Below are positions 43,041 to 52,368 of a stretch of 64,000 nucleotides of DNA, piece by piece. The DNA is from a bacterium. GTDB lineage: Bacteria > Sysuimicrobiota > Sysuimicrobiia > Sysuimicrobiales > Segetimicrobiaceae. The position numbers were made by a program, and so were the translations under genes. The stretch covers positions 62,001-126,000 of the forward strand of contig DATGFS010000009.1 of assembly GCA_035308905.1 (NCBI GenBank). The letters run 5' to 3'. Position 1 is the stretch's first letter; each line of letters begins with the position of its first letter. The notes under the pieces were generated by a model that saw nothing but the letters and a program-made list of their open reading frames with translations, had not been told where the DNA came from and did no database searches.

Positions 43041-44173
43041 CGCCGCGCCTCCTGATCGTCAGCAACGGCTACGGCGAGGATCTCGAGGCGGCGCAGATCG
43101 TCCGGGCGCTGCCGCCGGGGCGCGTCGAGGTCGCCGCCTATCCGCTGGTCGGCCTGGGGCATTCGTTCCCGCGGGGTGTCGATCTGCTCGATCCGCGGCG
43201 CGACTTTCCGAGCGGCGGCTTCGGCATCCGCGCCGGATGGCAGAGCATGTGGGCGGATTTGCGGGGGGGCTGGCTCGCGTTTTGGCGCCGGCAGCGGCGG
43301 ACGCTGCGCGCGCAGCGGGGCAAGGCCGGAGTCGTGCTGGCGGCGGGCGACGTGTACTGCCTCGGGATGGCGGCCGCGGCGGGCGGCCCGACCGTGTACC
43401 TCGCGCTGCCGAAGTCGGAGTACGTCTCGCCGCATTCGCCGCTCGAGCGTTCGCTCATCCGGCGATTTGCCGACCGGGTCTTCGCGCGCGACGAGGTCAC
43501 GGCGGACGCGCTGCGGCGCCGGGGGATCGACGCGCAGTACGTCGGCTTCACGCTGATGGACACGCTGGCGCTGACGGGGGAGACGTTCGGCTTGCCGGAC
43601 GGGCGTCCCGCTGTGACGCTGCTGCCCGGAAGCAAGCCGCCCGCGTTCGAGAACCTCAACCTGCTCCTCCGGGCGATGGATCTCGTGGCGGCGCGCCTGA
43701 CGCCGGCGCCGGACGTGCTCGTCGCATGGCCGCCCAACCTCGCGGGCGAGCGGCTGCGGCGCACGATCGAAGCCGCCGGCGGGACCTGGAGCGACCCGCG
43801 GCACTTCCGCGCCGGCGCGCTCGACGTCACCGTGGCCTCGGACCATTTTGCCGATGCTCTGGCGCGAGGGACCGTGGTCCTCGGCATGGCCGGCGCAGCG
43901 CACGAGCAGGCGGCGGGCCTCGGGAAGCCGATCGTGGCGTTTCCGGGCACCGGGCCCCAATTCACGCCCGCGTTCCTCGCGGAACAGCAGCGGCTGCTCG
44001 GTGACGCGCTCGTTGCGACCCGTTCGGCGGAAGAGGCCGCGGAGGCGATCGTGCGCCTGCTGAGCGACCCGGCCGAGCGCGACCGGCGGGGACGCGTCGG
44101 GCGCGAGCGGCAGGGCGGGCCCGGCGGCGCCGCGGCGATCGCCCACTATCTGCTCCAACGGCTCGCGGCGTAG
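43037..44173 (+). CDS. Lipid-A-disaccharide-synthase-related protein (second of two)
   Basis: 378 aa. Opens with I-V-S-N-G-Y-G-E-D, typical of the LpxB-related conserved family that accompanies an LpxB-like partner. A-L-P-K-S-E-Y, L-L-P-G-S-K and G-M-A-G-A-A-H-E-Q-A-A-G-L-G-K-P complete the GT-B pattern. GTG start overlaps the upstream stop. The pair probably makes or extends an envelope glycolipid together with the GT39 that follows 14 bases later. Confidence 0.8.
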   Translation: MTPRLLIVSNGYGEDLEAAQIVRALPPGRVEVAAYPLVGLGHSFPRGVDLLDPRRDFPSGGFGIRAGWQSMWADLRGGWLAFWRRQRRTLRAQRGKAGVVLAAGDVYCLGMAAAAGGPTVYLALPKSEYVSPHSPLERSLIRRFADRVFARDEVTADALRRRGIDAQYVGFTLMDTLALTGETFGLPDGRPAVTLLPGSKPPAFENLNLLLRAMDLVAARLTPAPDVLVAWPPNLAGERLRRTIEAAGGTWSDPRHFRAGALDVTVASDHFADALARGTVVLGMAGAAHEQAAGLGKPIVAFPGTGPQFTPAFLAEQQRLLGDALVATRSAEEAAEAIVRLLSDPAERDRRGRVGRERQGGPGGAAAIAHYLLQRLAA

Positions 44174-44187
44174 GACGCAGCGCCCGG

Positions 44188-45783
44188 ATGCGGAACCGCG
44201 AGCGCGTGTGGGCGGCGGCCGTGCTGGCCGCCGCGGTCATTCTGACCTTTTACCGCCTCGGCGCCGGCACGCTCTGGGATCAAGACGAGACAAAGTACGC
44301 GCAGGTCGCGCGCGAGATCCTCCAGACCGGCGACCCCATCACGCTCCACGTGAACGGCAGTCCGTGGTACGTGCACCCGCCGCTCTACATGTGGCTGGTC
44401 GCGGCGACGGGCCGGATCGCCGGGTTCAGCACGTTTACCGTTCGCCTCTGGTCGGGCGCCGGGAGTGTGCTCGCGGTGTACGCGACGATGCTGCTCGGCT
44501 GCGCGCTGTTCAACGCGCGTACCGGCATCCTGGCCGGTGCCGTCCTCGCGGTCACCTTTCACTTCCTCGTGCAGTCGCGGCTCGCCGTCTTCGATACGGT
44601 GCTGCTTGCCTTCATGCTCCTCGCCACCTACCGCGCGGTGCTCGGCTACCGGCGGGGGCGCGCGGCGGACCACCTGTGGTTTTTCATCTTTGCCGGTGTC
44701 GCGACCCTGACGAAGGGCCCGATCGGCCTCGTCTTGCCGGGCCTCGTGATGGCGGCGTTCGTCACGGTGCGGCGGGCGTGGTCTCGGTGGCGGGAAGTGC
44801 CCTGGGCCGCGGGGCTCGTCCTGTACGCGCTGATCGGCCTGTCCTGGTACGCCGCGGAGGCGCTGCTGCACGGTCCGGCGTTTGTCCGGACGGTGCTGGG
44901 CTACTACGGCGTCGGGCGGTTCTTCGGCGTCGTGGAGAATCAGGCCGGGCCCTGGTACTACTACGTTCCGATCCTCGTGCTCGGCGCGTTTCCGTGGAGC
45001 GCCTTTTGGCCCGCCGCGGCGGTCTGGCACGGCCGGCGGCTCCGCGACGACGGCAGCCTGTTCGTCGTGCTGTGGTGCGGCATCGTCATCGTCTTCTACT
45101 CGATCGCGCAGACCAAATTGCCGAATTATGTCCTGCCGGTGTATCCTCTGGCCGCGGTCGGCGTCGCGGCGATGTGGGACCGTCTGCTCGAGCGGCGGCC
45201 GGACGCGGGCGCATGGCGGTTGACCGCCTCCGCCGCGCTGCTGGCCGCGCTGGTGGCGGCGCTCGAGTGGGGCATCGGGCACTACCTTTCGGGCCTGTAC
45301 CCCCGGCAGTACCACGAGTTCAGCCGGGTCCTGATTCCGCCCGGCATCGCCCTCGCCGCCGGGGCCGCGGTCGCGATCGCGCTTCTCGTCGCGGGACGCC
45401 GCGCGGCCGCGTTCGTCGCGTTCTGCGCCGCGATGGCGCTCACCTGGCTCGGCGTGATCACGTGGGTCGTCCCGCTCGTGGAGGCGCAGAAGCCGATGCC
45501 GGTCGCGGCCCGCGCGATCGCCGAGGCGTGGCGCCCCGGCGATCGAATCGTGGGCTACCGGCTCGATATCTACTCGTCGCTGATCTATTACTCGGGGCAC
45601 CGCGTGGAGTGGCTCGACACGCCGCTGGAACTGGCCAACGACGCCTGCCTGCCGGGCCGGGCGTTCATCGTCATCGCCAAGTCCGAGCGGCCGCACGTGG
45701 CGCTGCCGAAAGGACTGACCATGTTGTCATCGCCCGATGGCGTCGACGTGCTGGTGAAGCCGGCGGACCTCAAGTGCCCCTAG
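44188..45783 (+). CDS. GT39/ArnT-like integral-membrane glycosyltransferase
   Basis: 531 aa with about eleven hydrophobic helices. The first periplasmic loop has the catalytic acidic pair in W-D-Q-D-E-T-K-Y-A-Q-V-A-R-E, characteristic of ArnT/PMT enzymes. T-K-G-P-I-G-L-V-L-P and K-L-P-N-Y-V-L-P-V-Y-P are also ArnT-like. It transfers a sugar from a polyprenyl-phosphate donor to lipid or protein outside the inner membrane. The donor could come from the GT2 (DPMS-like) enzyme at 58.7 kb. Confidence 0.88.
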   Translation: MRNRERVWAAAVLAAAVILTFYRLGAGTLWDQDETKYAQVAREILQTGDPITLHVNGSPWYVHPPLYMWLVAATGRIAGFSTFTVRLWSGAGSVLAVYATMLLGCALFNARTGILAGAVLAVTFHFLVQSRLAVFDTVLLAFMLLATYRAVLGYRRGRAADHLWFFIFAGVATLTKGPIGLVLPGLVMAAFVTVRRAWSRWREVPWAAGLVLYALIGLSWYAAEALLHGPAFVRTVLGYYGVGRFFGVVENQAGPWYYYVPILVLGAFPWSAFWPAAAVWHGRRLRDDGSLFVVLWCGIVIVFYSIAQTKLPNYVLPVYPLAAVGVAAMWDRLLERRPDAGAWRLTASAALLAALVAALEWGIGHYLSGLYPRQYHEFSRVLIPPGIALAAGAAVAIALLVAGRRAAAFVAFCAAMALTWLGVITWVVPLVEAQKPMPVAARAIAEAWRPGDRIVGYRLDIYSSLIYYSGHRVEWLDTPLELANDACLPGRAFIVIAKSERPHVALPKGLTMLSSPDGVDVLVKPADLKCP

Positions 45784-45802
45784 GTGATGATGTCAGTGAT
45801 GA

Positions 45803-46831
45803 TTACCGGCCCTCGCTTCGTCCCGCCGCCGGCTCGCGGTACACGGCGTCGCTGCGGCCCGTGGCGGGACGCACCGGCTGCGGCGCCGCGGACGCGCGTG
45901 CCGTCGCGTCGGGCGACCTGAGCGCCCGGAACACGCCCTCGTAGAACGCTTCCCACAGCAGAAAACTGTAGCATTCATTCAGAATCAACAGCCACCCGCG
46001 CGCCTCTGCCCGGGGCACGATCCACCAGATCAGCGGCGTGATCAGCGGCGTGCGGTAGACCAGCCACTTCACCGGCAGCATGAACGGCGCGATCTCGAGA
46101 AAGATCCCGATGCGCGGCGCGCGGTGGTACTTGCGCCAGAAGTAGACGGCGCCGACGCCGGCCTGACGCAGCTTCTCCCGCACGCCCATCAGATCTTCGA
46201 CGTGATGGTGGTATCCGAGCGCGAGCGGCTCGTACTCGAACCGCACCCCGCGCCCGTGCATCCGGATCGCGAGCTCGATGTCCTCCCAGCCGTAGCCGCT
46301 GAACGTCTCGTCGAAGCCGCCGGCCTCCAGCACGTCCTGCCGGAGCATCGAGCAGTTGCGCGTCGTCACGTGAAACGGGGAGAGGTCGCGGCGCCGGCGG
46401 ATCGTGAGGTCGGGTGTCATCTCCTTGACCTTCATGAACGGCGTGACGCGCGACTCCGGATGGGTGATCGTGCGGCCCTGGACGCCCCGGCCCGCGGCGC
46501 CGGCCGGATAGTGCCGGTGGTGCTCGGCCAGCAGCGTCGGCGTGGCCCAGAGGTCGGAATCCAGGAAGACGACGATGCGGCCTTCCGCGCTGCGCACGCC
46601 GAGGTTCCGGGCCGCGGAGCGGCCGCGGTTGGCCTCGGTGACGCAGCGGACCGCCGCGCCCGGCTGCCGCTGCGCCTCGGCCAGCATCTCCGCGGTGCCG
46701 TCCGTGCTGCCGTCGTCCACCACGACGATCTCGTACAATTCGGACGCCAGGGTCTGGTCCCGCAGCGCCCGGATCGTCTCCCGCAGCACCTCGCGGTTGT
46801 TGTACGTGGGGATGATGACGCTAATCTCCAT
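45803..46831 (-). CDS. GT2-family glycosyltransferase
   Basis: 342 aa. N-terminal GT-A domain: M-E-I-S-V-I-I-P-T-Y-N-N-R, V-V-D-D-G-S-T-D-G-T, F-L-D-S-D-L and the acceptor-site G-Y-G-W-E-D-I-E. About 35 disordered residues at the end. ATG 46831 overlaps the upstream glycosyltransferase stop by 11 bases. It probably adds one sugar in assembly of the surface glycan exported by the ABC transporter upstream. Confidence 0.88.
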   Translation of the reverse strand: MEISVIIPTYNNREVLRETIRALRDQTLASELYEIVVVDDGSTDGTAEMLAEAQRQPGAAVRCVTEANRGRSAARNLGVRSAEGRIVVFLDSDLWATPTLLAEHHRHYPAGAAGRGVQGRTITHPESRVTPFMKVKEMTPDLTIRRRRDLSPFHVTTRNCSMLRQDVLEAGGFDETFSGYGWEDIELAIRMHGRGVRFEYEPLALGYHHHVEDLMGVREKLRQAGVGAVYFWRKYHRAPRIGIFLEIAPFMLPVKWLVYRTPLITPLIWWIVPRAEARGWLLILNECYSFLLWEAFYEGVFRALRSPDATARASAAPQPVRPATGRSDAVYREPAAGRSEGR

Positions 46832-47756
46832 GGGCCCGGCTTCCCGGCCGCATCTGGCCGTTCGCATAGAGATGGGCGAGATAGTGCGCGTTGAGCACGC
46901 CGGAGAGGAGGATTCGCCCGAGGCCCGGCACGCCGGCCCGGTCGGCCCAGCGGACGCAGGCTTCGACGTTGGCGGGGCCCACTACGCCGAACACCCGCTG
47001 CACCGTGTTGAGCGCGTGGTGGAACGGCGTGAACTGCAGGGCGAAGCGCGCCTCGAGCGTCGGGTGCTTTTCGTAGAAGAGCCACGCGGTGCGGGCCCGC
47101 TCCGCCTCCTTGGCGAGCAGCCCCTCGAGGCTCCCCGGCGAGACCTCTTCGTGATAGTGGTACAGAGCGGCGTCCCGGCGGTAGACGCGGCGGAGGCCGA
47201 GCGCGCGCAGGCGGAAGCCCAGGTCGAGGCCCTCCCAGCCGTAGGGGTAGAACACCTCGTCGAAGAGGCCGACCTGGTCGAGGTGGCGGCGCCGCACCGA
47301 GGCGTTGTCGGTATCGAAATACGCCGTCGAGAGGTCGAGCAGACCGCCGCGGACGGCAAACGGCTGCTCGTACGACCGCGTGAGGATGACCGGGCCGCGG
47401 CCGACGGCGTTCGGGTGCGCCTCGTGAATCGCCACGTGCGCGGCTAAAAACGACGGCGCCGCGAAGTTGTCGCTGTCCACGAAGACGATGACGTCCCCGC
47501 GCGCCTCGCGGATCGCGTGGTTCCGCGCGCCCGGCACGCCCCGCCGCTCCCGCAGCCAAAACGGCCGCACCGCGCAGCGCGAGCTCCGCACCGCGGCCTC
47601 GACCACGGTCCGCGTCTCGTCGGTGGAGGCGTCGTCCACCACCAGGATCTCGTACCGGTCCGGCGCCAGCGACTGGTCCGAGAGGTACTGCAGGCACCGG
47701 GCCAGCATCGCGGCCCGATTGCGCGTCGGGGTGATGACGCTCGCGGTGAGGCTCAC
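46821..47756 (-). CDS. GT2-family glycosyltransferase
   Basis: 311 aa. GT-A motifs S-V-I-T-P-T-R-N-R, V-V-D-D-A-S-T-D-E-T, F-V-D-S-D-N and Y-G-W-E-G-L-D-L-G. Related to its downstream neighbour but not a recent duplicate. The start overlaps the ABC transporter stop by four bases, so the two are coupled. Confidence 0.88.
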   Translation of the reverse strand: MSLTASVITPTRNRAAMLARCLQYLSDQSLAPDRYEILVVDDASTDETRTVVEAAVRSSRCAVRPFWLRERRGVPGARNHAIREARGDVIVFVDSDNFAAPSFLAAHVAIHEAHPNAVGRGPVILTRSYEQPFAVRGGLLDLSTAYFDTDNASVRRRHLDQVGLFDEVFYPYGWEGLDLGFRLRALGLRRVYRRDAALYHYHEEVSPGSLEGLLAKEAERARTAWLFYEKHPTLEARFALQFTPFHHALNTVQRVFGVVGPANVEACVRWADRAGVPGLGRILLSGVLNAHYLAHLYANGQMRPGSRAHGD

Positions 47757-49549
47757 GACGCCGGCGGTGATTTCACGGCGGCCGGTCCCGCGGGCCGTCC
47801 GGCAGGCACCGTCACCGGAACGGCGGCCTCCTCGAGCAGCTGGCTGCGGACGAGCCGGCTGTACGGACCCTCGCGCGACGCGAGCTCGTCGTGCCGGCCC
47901 GTCTCGGCGATCTGTCCGTCCAGCATGACGACGATCCGGTCCGCGCTGCGCACGGTCGAGAGCCGGTGCGCCACGATGAACGTCGTACGCCGCTCGGTGA
48001 GCCGCGCCATCGCGTCCTGGATCGCCTCCTCCGACTCGGCGTCGAGCGCGGAGGTGGCCTCGTCGAGGATGTAGATCGCCGGGTCGTTCAGCACCGCCCG
48101 GGCGAACGCGAGCCGCTGCCGCTGCCCGCCCGACAGCTGCATGCCGTCCTCGCCCAGGTCGGTGTCGTAGCCCCGCGCCAGGGCCGCGATGAAGCCGTGC
48201 GCGTTCGCGACTCGGGCCGCCTGCTCGATCTCCGCGCGCGAGGCCCGGGGCCGGCCGTAGGCGATGTTCTCCGCGATGGTGCCCGCGAAGAGGATCGTCT
48301 CCTGCGGGACCAAGCCGATCTGCGCCCGCAGCGAGGCGATCGTGACGCGCCGGAGATCGTAGCCGTCGATCTCCACCGTCCCCCCGGTCGGATCGTAGAA
48401 GCGCGGGATGAGGTTCACGAGGCTGGTCTTGCCGGCGCCGCTTGGTCCGACGATCGCGACGTGCTCGCCGGGCTGCACCTCGAACGTGATATCGCGCAGC
48501 GCGAGGCGGTCCGGCTCGTAGGCGAGGGAGACGTGCGAAAATCGGACGCGCCCCCGGAGGCGCGGCATCGGGATCGCGCCCGGCGCGTTGCGAACCGTCT
48601 CCGGCACGTCGAGCAGCTCATAGACGCGCTCGAGCCCCGCCATCGCCTGCCGCGCCTCGGAGTAGAGCCGCGTCAGGCTCATCGCGGGATCCATCGCGAG
48701 GGCAAGGTACCCGAGGAACGCGAGCAGCGAGCCCGGGGTCATTTCGTGGCGCGCGACGTACTGCGCGCCGCCCCACAGCACCAGCACCAGCGCGAGCGCG
48801 GTCAGCAGGCTGACCAGCGAGACCTCCACGGCGATGAGGCGGCGGATGCCGTAGTTGGCCTGGAACGTGCGCTCGTTCTCGCGCCCGAACCGCTGCTCCT
48901 CGCGCGACTCCTGCACGAACGCGCGGATGACGCGCGCGCCGATCACCGACTCTTTGATCAGCGCGGTGAGGGAGGCGACCTGCCGCTGCGCGCGCGTGGA
49001 GATCTTGTGCACTTCCCCGCCGAACAACCGCGCCGCCAGCACGAACGCCGGCAGGGTGAAGAACGTCAGCACCGCCAGGCGCCAGTTGATCAGGAAGACC
49101 ATCACGATGATCCCGGCGAGGGTCAGCCCGGTCGTGATGACGTCGACGATGCCGCCCAGGAGGCGCTGCTCGATCAACTGTGTGTCCTGGATGGTCCGCG
49201 AGATGACTTCCCCGCTGTGCCACGCCGCGAAGCGCGCGAGCGACCACCCCTGCACGCGGTGGAAGATGCGCGCCCGCAGGTCGGCGACGAGGCGGTGGCC
49301 CACGAACGCCAGCAGCGATAGCTGCACGTAGAGGCAGATGCTGCGGAAGATGTAGATGCCCAGGACGACCAGCGCGGCGCGGTTGAGGATGCCGAGGCTG
49401 CCGGTCTGGATGATCCGGTCGGCCTGTTGGCCGAGGTACCGCGGCACGTACAGCCAGGCGACGGCCACCAGGACCGCCGCGCCGACGCCGCCGATCAGCT
49501 GGACCGTGTACGGGCGCAGAAACGCGGCGAGCCGCCGCAAATCCGCCAT
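47753..49549 (-). CDS. MsbA-like ABC exporter (TMD-NBD fusion)
   Basis: 598 aa from ATG 49549. Six transmembrane helices in residues 1-310, then the ATPase: Walker A G-P-S-G-A-G-K-T-S, Q-loop V-P-Q-E-T, signature L-S-G-G-Q-R-Q-R, Walker B I-Y-I-L-D-E-A-T-S-A-L-D. Half-transporter forming a homodimer; relatives flip lipid A or glycolipids. Heads a run of at least three coupled genes with two glycosyltransferases. An in-frame ATG at 49564 lies upstream of the -10 and is not used if transcription starts as proposed. Confidence 0.93.
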   Translation of the reverse strand: MADLRRLAAFLRPYTVQLIGGVGAAVLVAVAWLYVPRYLGQQADRIIQTGSLGILNRAALVVLGIYIFRSICLYVQLSLLAFVGHRLVADLRARIFHRVQGWSLARFAAWHSGEVISRTIQDTQLIEQRLLGGIVDVITTGLTLAGIIVMVFLINWRLAVLTFFTLPAFVLAARLFGGEVHKISTRAQRQVASLTALIKESVIGARVIRAFVQESREEQRFGRENERTFQANYGIRRLIAVEVSLVSLLTALALVLVLWGGAQYVARHEMTPGSLLAFLGYLALAMDPAMSLTRLYSEARQAMAGLERVYELLDVPETVRNAPGAIPMPRLRGRVRFSHVSLAYEPDRLALRDITFEVQPGEHVAIVGPSGAGKTSLVNLIPRFYDPTGGTVEIDGYDLRRVTIASLRAQIGLVPQETILFAGTIAENIAYGRPRASRAEIEQAARVANAHGFIAALARGYDTDLGEDGMQLSGGQRQRLAFARAVLNDPAIYILDEATSALDAESEEAIQDAMARLTERRTTFIVAHRLSTVRSADRIVVMLDGQIAETGRHDELASREGPYSRLVRSQLLEEAAVPVTVPAGRPAGPAAVKSPPAS

Positions 49550-49555
49550 GGGGCC

Positions 49556-49561
49556 ATTATA
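49556..49561 (-). promoter_or_regulatory. TATAAT element for a leaderless ABC transporter transcript
   Basis: Minus-strand TATAAT (49561-49556), six bases, then ATG 49549. Same geometry as at 41817-41829. No convincing -35 or ribosome site. Confidence 0.55.
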
Positions 49562-49591
49562 CATGGGGCCGCCGGTGCGGGCCAGGACGCG

Positions 49592-50176
49592 CTACGGTTT
49601 CGGCGTGAGCAGCGGATGCGTGGCCAGCGCGAAGGCCGCGACCGTGCTCAGGATCGAGGCGCGGCCGTCGCGGACGGCCGCGGCCAGCTCCTCGACGGTC
49701 AAGAGCAGCATCTCGGTGTCCTCGAGGTCGTCCGTCGCGCGCTCCGCGACACGCCGGACGCCGCGCGCCGCGAAGAAATTGGCGGTGCCGCATCCGTAGG
49801 TGCCGTTGGGGACGAACGCGCCGAGCGGCCGCCAGTCGTCCGACACGTACCCCGTTTCTTCGAGGAGCTCGCGCCGGGCGCAGGCGAGCGGATCCTCGCC
49901 CGGCTCCCGCATACCGGCCGGCAGCGTCAGCGTCACGGCGCGGGCGCCGTGCCGGTACTGCCGCTCCACGATCACGCGCCCATCGGGCGTTTGCGCGAAG
50001 ACGACCACGAACTCCGGCAGCGTCACCTGCCGGTAGTCGTCGATCACCCGGCCGTCGGGGAGCCGAACGCGGTCGACCGAGACCGTGATCCAGGGCGGCG
50101 CGGAATAGACCTGCGTCGTTCCGAGGACCGTCCACGGCTCGAGCGGGCGGCCGCCCTTTCGCGCCCCCGGCTTCAC
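49592..50176 (-). CDS. NUDIX hydrolase, ADP-ribose/nucleotide-sugar pyrophosphatase type
   Basis: 194 aa. Nudix box G-M-R-E-P-G-E-D, then R-R-E-L-L-E-E-T-G near residues 88-110. The N-terminal strand region and E-R-Q-Y-R-H-G fit ADP-ribose pyrophosphatase relatives. In a glycan cluster it may trim nucleotide sugars. The start overlaps the end of the sugar-nucleotide dehydratase gene by four bases. Confidence 0.88.
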   Translation of the reverse strand: MKPGARKGGRPLEPWTVLGTTQVYSAPPWITVSVDRVRLPDGRVIDDYRQVTLPEFVVVFAQTPDGRVIVERQYRHGARAVTLTLPAGMREPGEDPLACARRELLEETGYVSDDWRPLGAFVPNGTYGCGTANFFAARGVRRVAERATDDLEDTEMLLLTVEELAAAVRDGRASILSTVAAFALATHPLLTPKP

Positions 50177-51192
50177 GGGCGGGGCTCAGCTTCGGGCACC
50201 CGCGGCGCCCCGCGGCCGCGGACGAGCCGCGCTTCCCGCCGCCAGTGTTCCAGCAGGTTCGCGAGACTCTCGTCAAAGCCGATCTCGGGCGCCCAGCCCG
50301 TTTCCGCGCGGAACTTGTCTACGCACGGAATCTGCAGCGTGACGTCCTTGGGCCGCAGCAGCGCCGGATCCAGCCGTGTCCGGATGGGGACGCGGCTCAA
50401 CGCGATCAGCCGGTCGAGGCACTCGCCGACGGTCAACGTGGTCGTGCCGCCGATGTTGTAGGCTTCGCCGGGCCGGCACCGCAGCAGGGCCACCCAGTAG
50501 GCGCGCATCGCGTCGCGGATGTCGATGAACGTGCGGACGGAGTCGAGGTTCCCGTGGGTGAGCTCGTCCTGCAGTCCGGCTTCGATCCAGGCGACCTGGC
50601 GGGCAAACGACGTGGCGAACAGGTCGGCCCGCCTCGGATTGAGATAGGTGAACATCCGGGTGCGGACGATGCGCATCCCGTAGGCGGCGAAATAGCTCCA
50701 GCCCAGGAGATCCTGCGCAGCCTTGGAGACGGCGTACGGGCTGACCGGCCGCATCGGCGCGTCTTCGCGGATCGGGACGTCCTTGGGGTCGACCTGGCCG
50801 TACACTTCCGACGTGCTGCAGAGCTGGATCAGCGGGTCGAGGCCCAGCCGCCGGACCGCCTCGAACAGGTTGCTCGTGCCGGCGATGTTGTTCTGCAGCA
50901 CGATGCCCGGGGTGTCGAACGACGCGCGCACGTTGGCGAGTGCCGCGAGATGGAAGATGCCGTCCGGCTTCGCCCGCTCGAGCACCGACAGCACGGCGGC
51001 GAAGTCCACGAGGTCGCATTCGTGGACGGTCACGCGTCCGGCGAACAGGTCGCGGTACCGGTCCGCGCTGTGCCGGCGGGCGATGCCGTGGACCTCGACC
51101 TCCGGCCGGCTGTTCAGAATGTACTCGGCGAGGTAGCTGCCCCCCGAGCCGGTCACGCCGGTAATGAGGGCGCGGCGGATGGCCGGCGTCAC
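50173..51192 (-). CDS. GDP-mannose 4,6-dehydratase-like SDR enzyme
   Basis: 339 aa. Extended SDR: N-terminal G-V-T-G-S-G-G-S-Y-L-A, S-T-S-E-V-Y-G (catalytic Ser/Thr and Glu), Y-A-V-S-K (catalytic Tyr and Lys). The S-E-V-Y-G and T-F-V/F-I-D-I-R-D segments fit the GDP-mannose dehydratase/Rmd branch. GTG 51192 overlaps the stop of the ColD-like gene (GTGA). The pair fits formation of GDP-4-keto-6-deoxymannose and then a 3,6-dideoxy sugar. Reductase (Rmd) activity is the main alternative. Confidence 0.85.
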   Translation of the reverse strand: MTPAIRRALITGVTGSGGSYLAEYILNSRPEVEVHGIARRHSADRYRDLFAGRVTVHECDLVDFAAVLSVLERAKPDGIFHLAALANVRASFDTPGIVLQNNIAGTSNLFEAVRRLGLDPLIQLCSTSEVYGQVDPKDVPIREDAPMRPVSPYAVSKAAQDLLGWSYFAAYGMRIVRTRMFTYLNPRRADLFATSFARQVAWIEAGLQDELTHGNLDSVRTFIDIRDAMRAYWVALLRCRPGEAYNIGGTTTLTVGECLDRLIALSRVPIRTRLDPALLRPKDVTLQIPCVDKFRAETGWAPEIGFDESLANLLEHWRREARLVRGRGAPRVPEAEPRP

Positions 51193-52352
51193 GCGGCCTC
51201 CATCACGACGCCCGCGATGAACTCGACGTCGCGCGCGGAGAGCGAGGGGTGGTTGGGGAGGAAGAACCCCGTGTGGTGAATGCGGTCGGCCATCGGAAAG
51301 CTCGCCCGGCCGTAGCGCTTCACCCAGAACGGATGCAGGCCGAGGTTGCCCGCGGAAAAGATACGCGTCTCGATGCCGGCCCGGTCGAGGGCGCGCACGA
51401 TCCGCCGCCGGTGATCGACGTCGTCCGCGAGCAGGCCGAAGGAGATGCTGCAGACGCGCGACCCCGGGACCGGCCGTTGGACGTAGAAGCGGGGGCCGAG
51501 CCGGCGGCCGTAGATGCGGTGGTTGCGCTCGCGCCCGCGGATGATCCATTCGAGCTTGCGCAGCTGTCCGAGCCCGATGTAGGCGTTGAGGTCGGTCGAG
51601 CGCAGGTTGAACCCCGGCTGGTAGAAGACGAAGGGCCGGTGAAAGTCGTCGATCCGGTGGCGGCGGACGAGCGCCAGGTGCCGCCGCCCGGTGAGGTCCT
51701 TGCTCCACCCGTGCGCGCGGCTGAGGCGCAGCAGGTCGTTGAACCCGCCGTCATCGGTGCTCACCATGCCGCCTTCGATGGTCGACATCTGGTGGCCGAA
51801 GTAGAACGAGAAGCTGCCCATGTCGCCGAACGTGCCGACCGCCCGTCCGCGGTACTCCGCGCCGATCGCGGCGCAGGCGTCTTCGATCAGGAAAAAGCCG
51901 TACCGTTCGCGCAGCGCGCGCATCTCGCGCATCTTGTGCGGCACGCCGAGCACGTGGACGAGCATCACCGCGCCGGGGCGGTGCCGCTTGAGCAGCCGCT
52001 CGAGGTGATCGAGGTCGAGTCCGAAGGTCTCCGGATCGGCCTCGCAGAGCAGGGGTTGAAACCCGAACTGCAGGGCCGGCGCCACCGACGTCGCCCAGCC
52101 GACCGACGGGAGCACGACTTTGCGGTTCTTGAGCCGTCCGGACATCAGCAGCACGTAGAACATCAGCAGATTCGCCGAGGATCCGGAGTTGCAGAATACC
52201 GAGTACCGGCTGCCGAACCGCCGGCTCCACTTCTGCTCGAACTCGGAGACGCGCGGCCCCTGCGTGAGGTGCGGCATCGTCCGGAGCCACCGCACCAGCC
52301 GCGCGATGTCGGCGCGGTCGATCGTGTCCTCGGCCAGGTGGTACCGGATCAC
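51189..52352 (-). CDS. ColD/E1-like sugar 3-dehydratase of the DegT aminotransferase fold
   Basis: 387 aa. DegT/DnrJ/EryC1 fold, but the position of the PLP Schiff-base lysine holds His187 in F-G-H-Q-M-S-T-I-E-G-G. Substitution of this lysine by His is the hallmark of ColD (GDP-4-keto-6-deoxymannose 3-dehydratase) and of the CDP-sugar dehydrase E1/RfbH. Further ColD-like segments are R-A-H-G-W-S-K-D-L, Y-Q-P-G-F-N-L-R and the late G-N-L-G-L. It lacks the Cys-rich [2Fe-2S] site of E1, favouring ColD-type chemistry. Coupled to the GDP-mannose-dehydratase-like gene. Confidence 0.85.
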   Translation of the reverse strand: MIRYHLAEDTIDRADIARLVRWLRTMPHLTQGPRVSEFEQKWSRRFGSRYSVFCNSGSSANLLMFYVLLMSGRLKNRKVVLPSVGWATSVAPALQFGFQPLLCEADPETFGLDLDHLERLLKRHRPGAVMLVHVLGVPHKMREMRALRERYGFFLIEDACAAIGAEYRGRAVGTFGDMGSFSFYFGHQMSTIEGGMVSTDDGGFNDLLRLSRAHGWSKDLTGRRHLALVRRHRIDDFHRPFVFYQPGFNLRSTDLNAYIGLGQLRKLEWIIRGRERNHRIYGRRLGPRFYVQRPVPGSRVCSISFGLLADDVDHRRRIVRALDRAGIETRIFSAGNLGLHPFWVKRYGRASFPMADRIHHTGFFLPNHPSLSARDVEFIAGVVMEAA

Positions 52353-52368
52353 CGGCAGGGCCGGGCCC

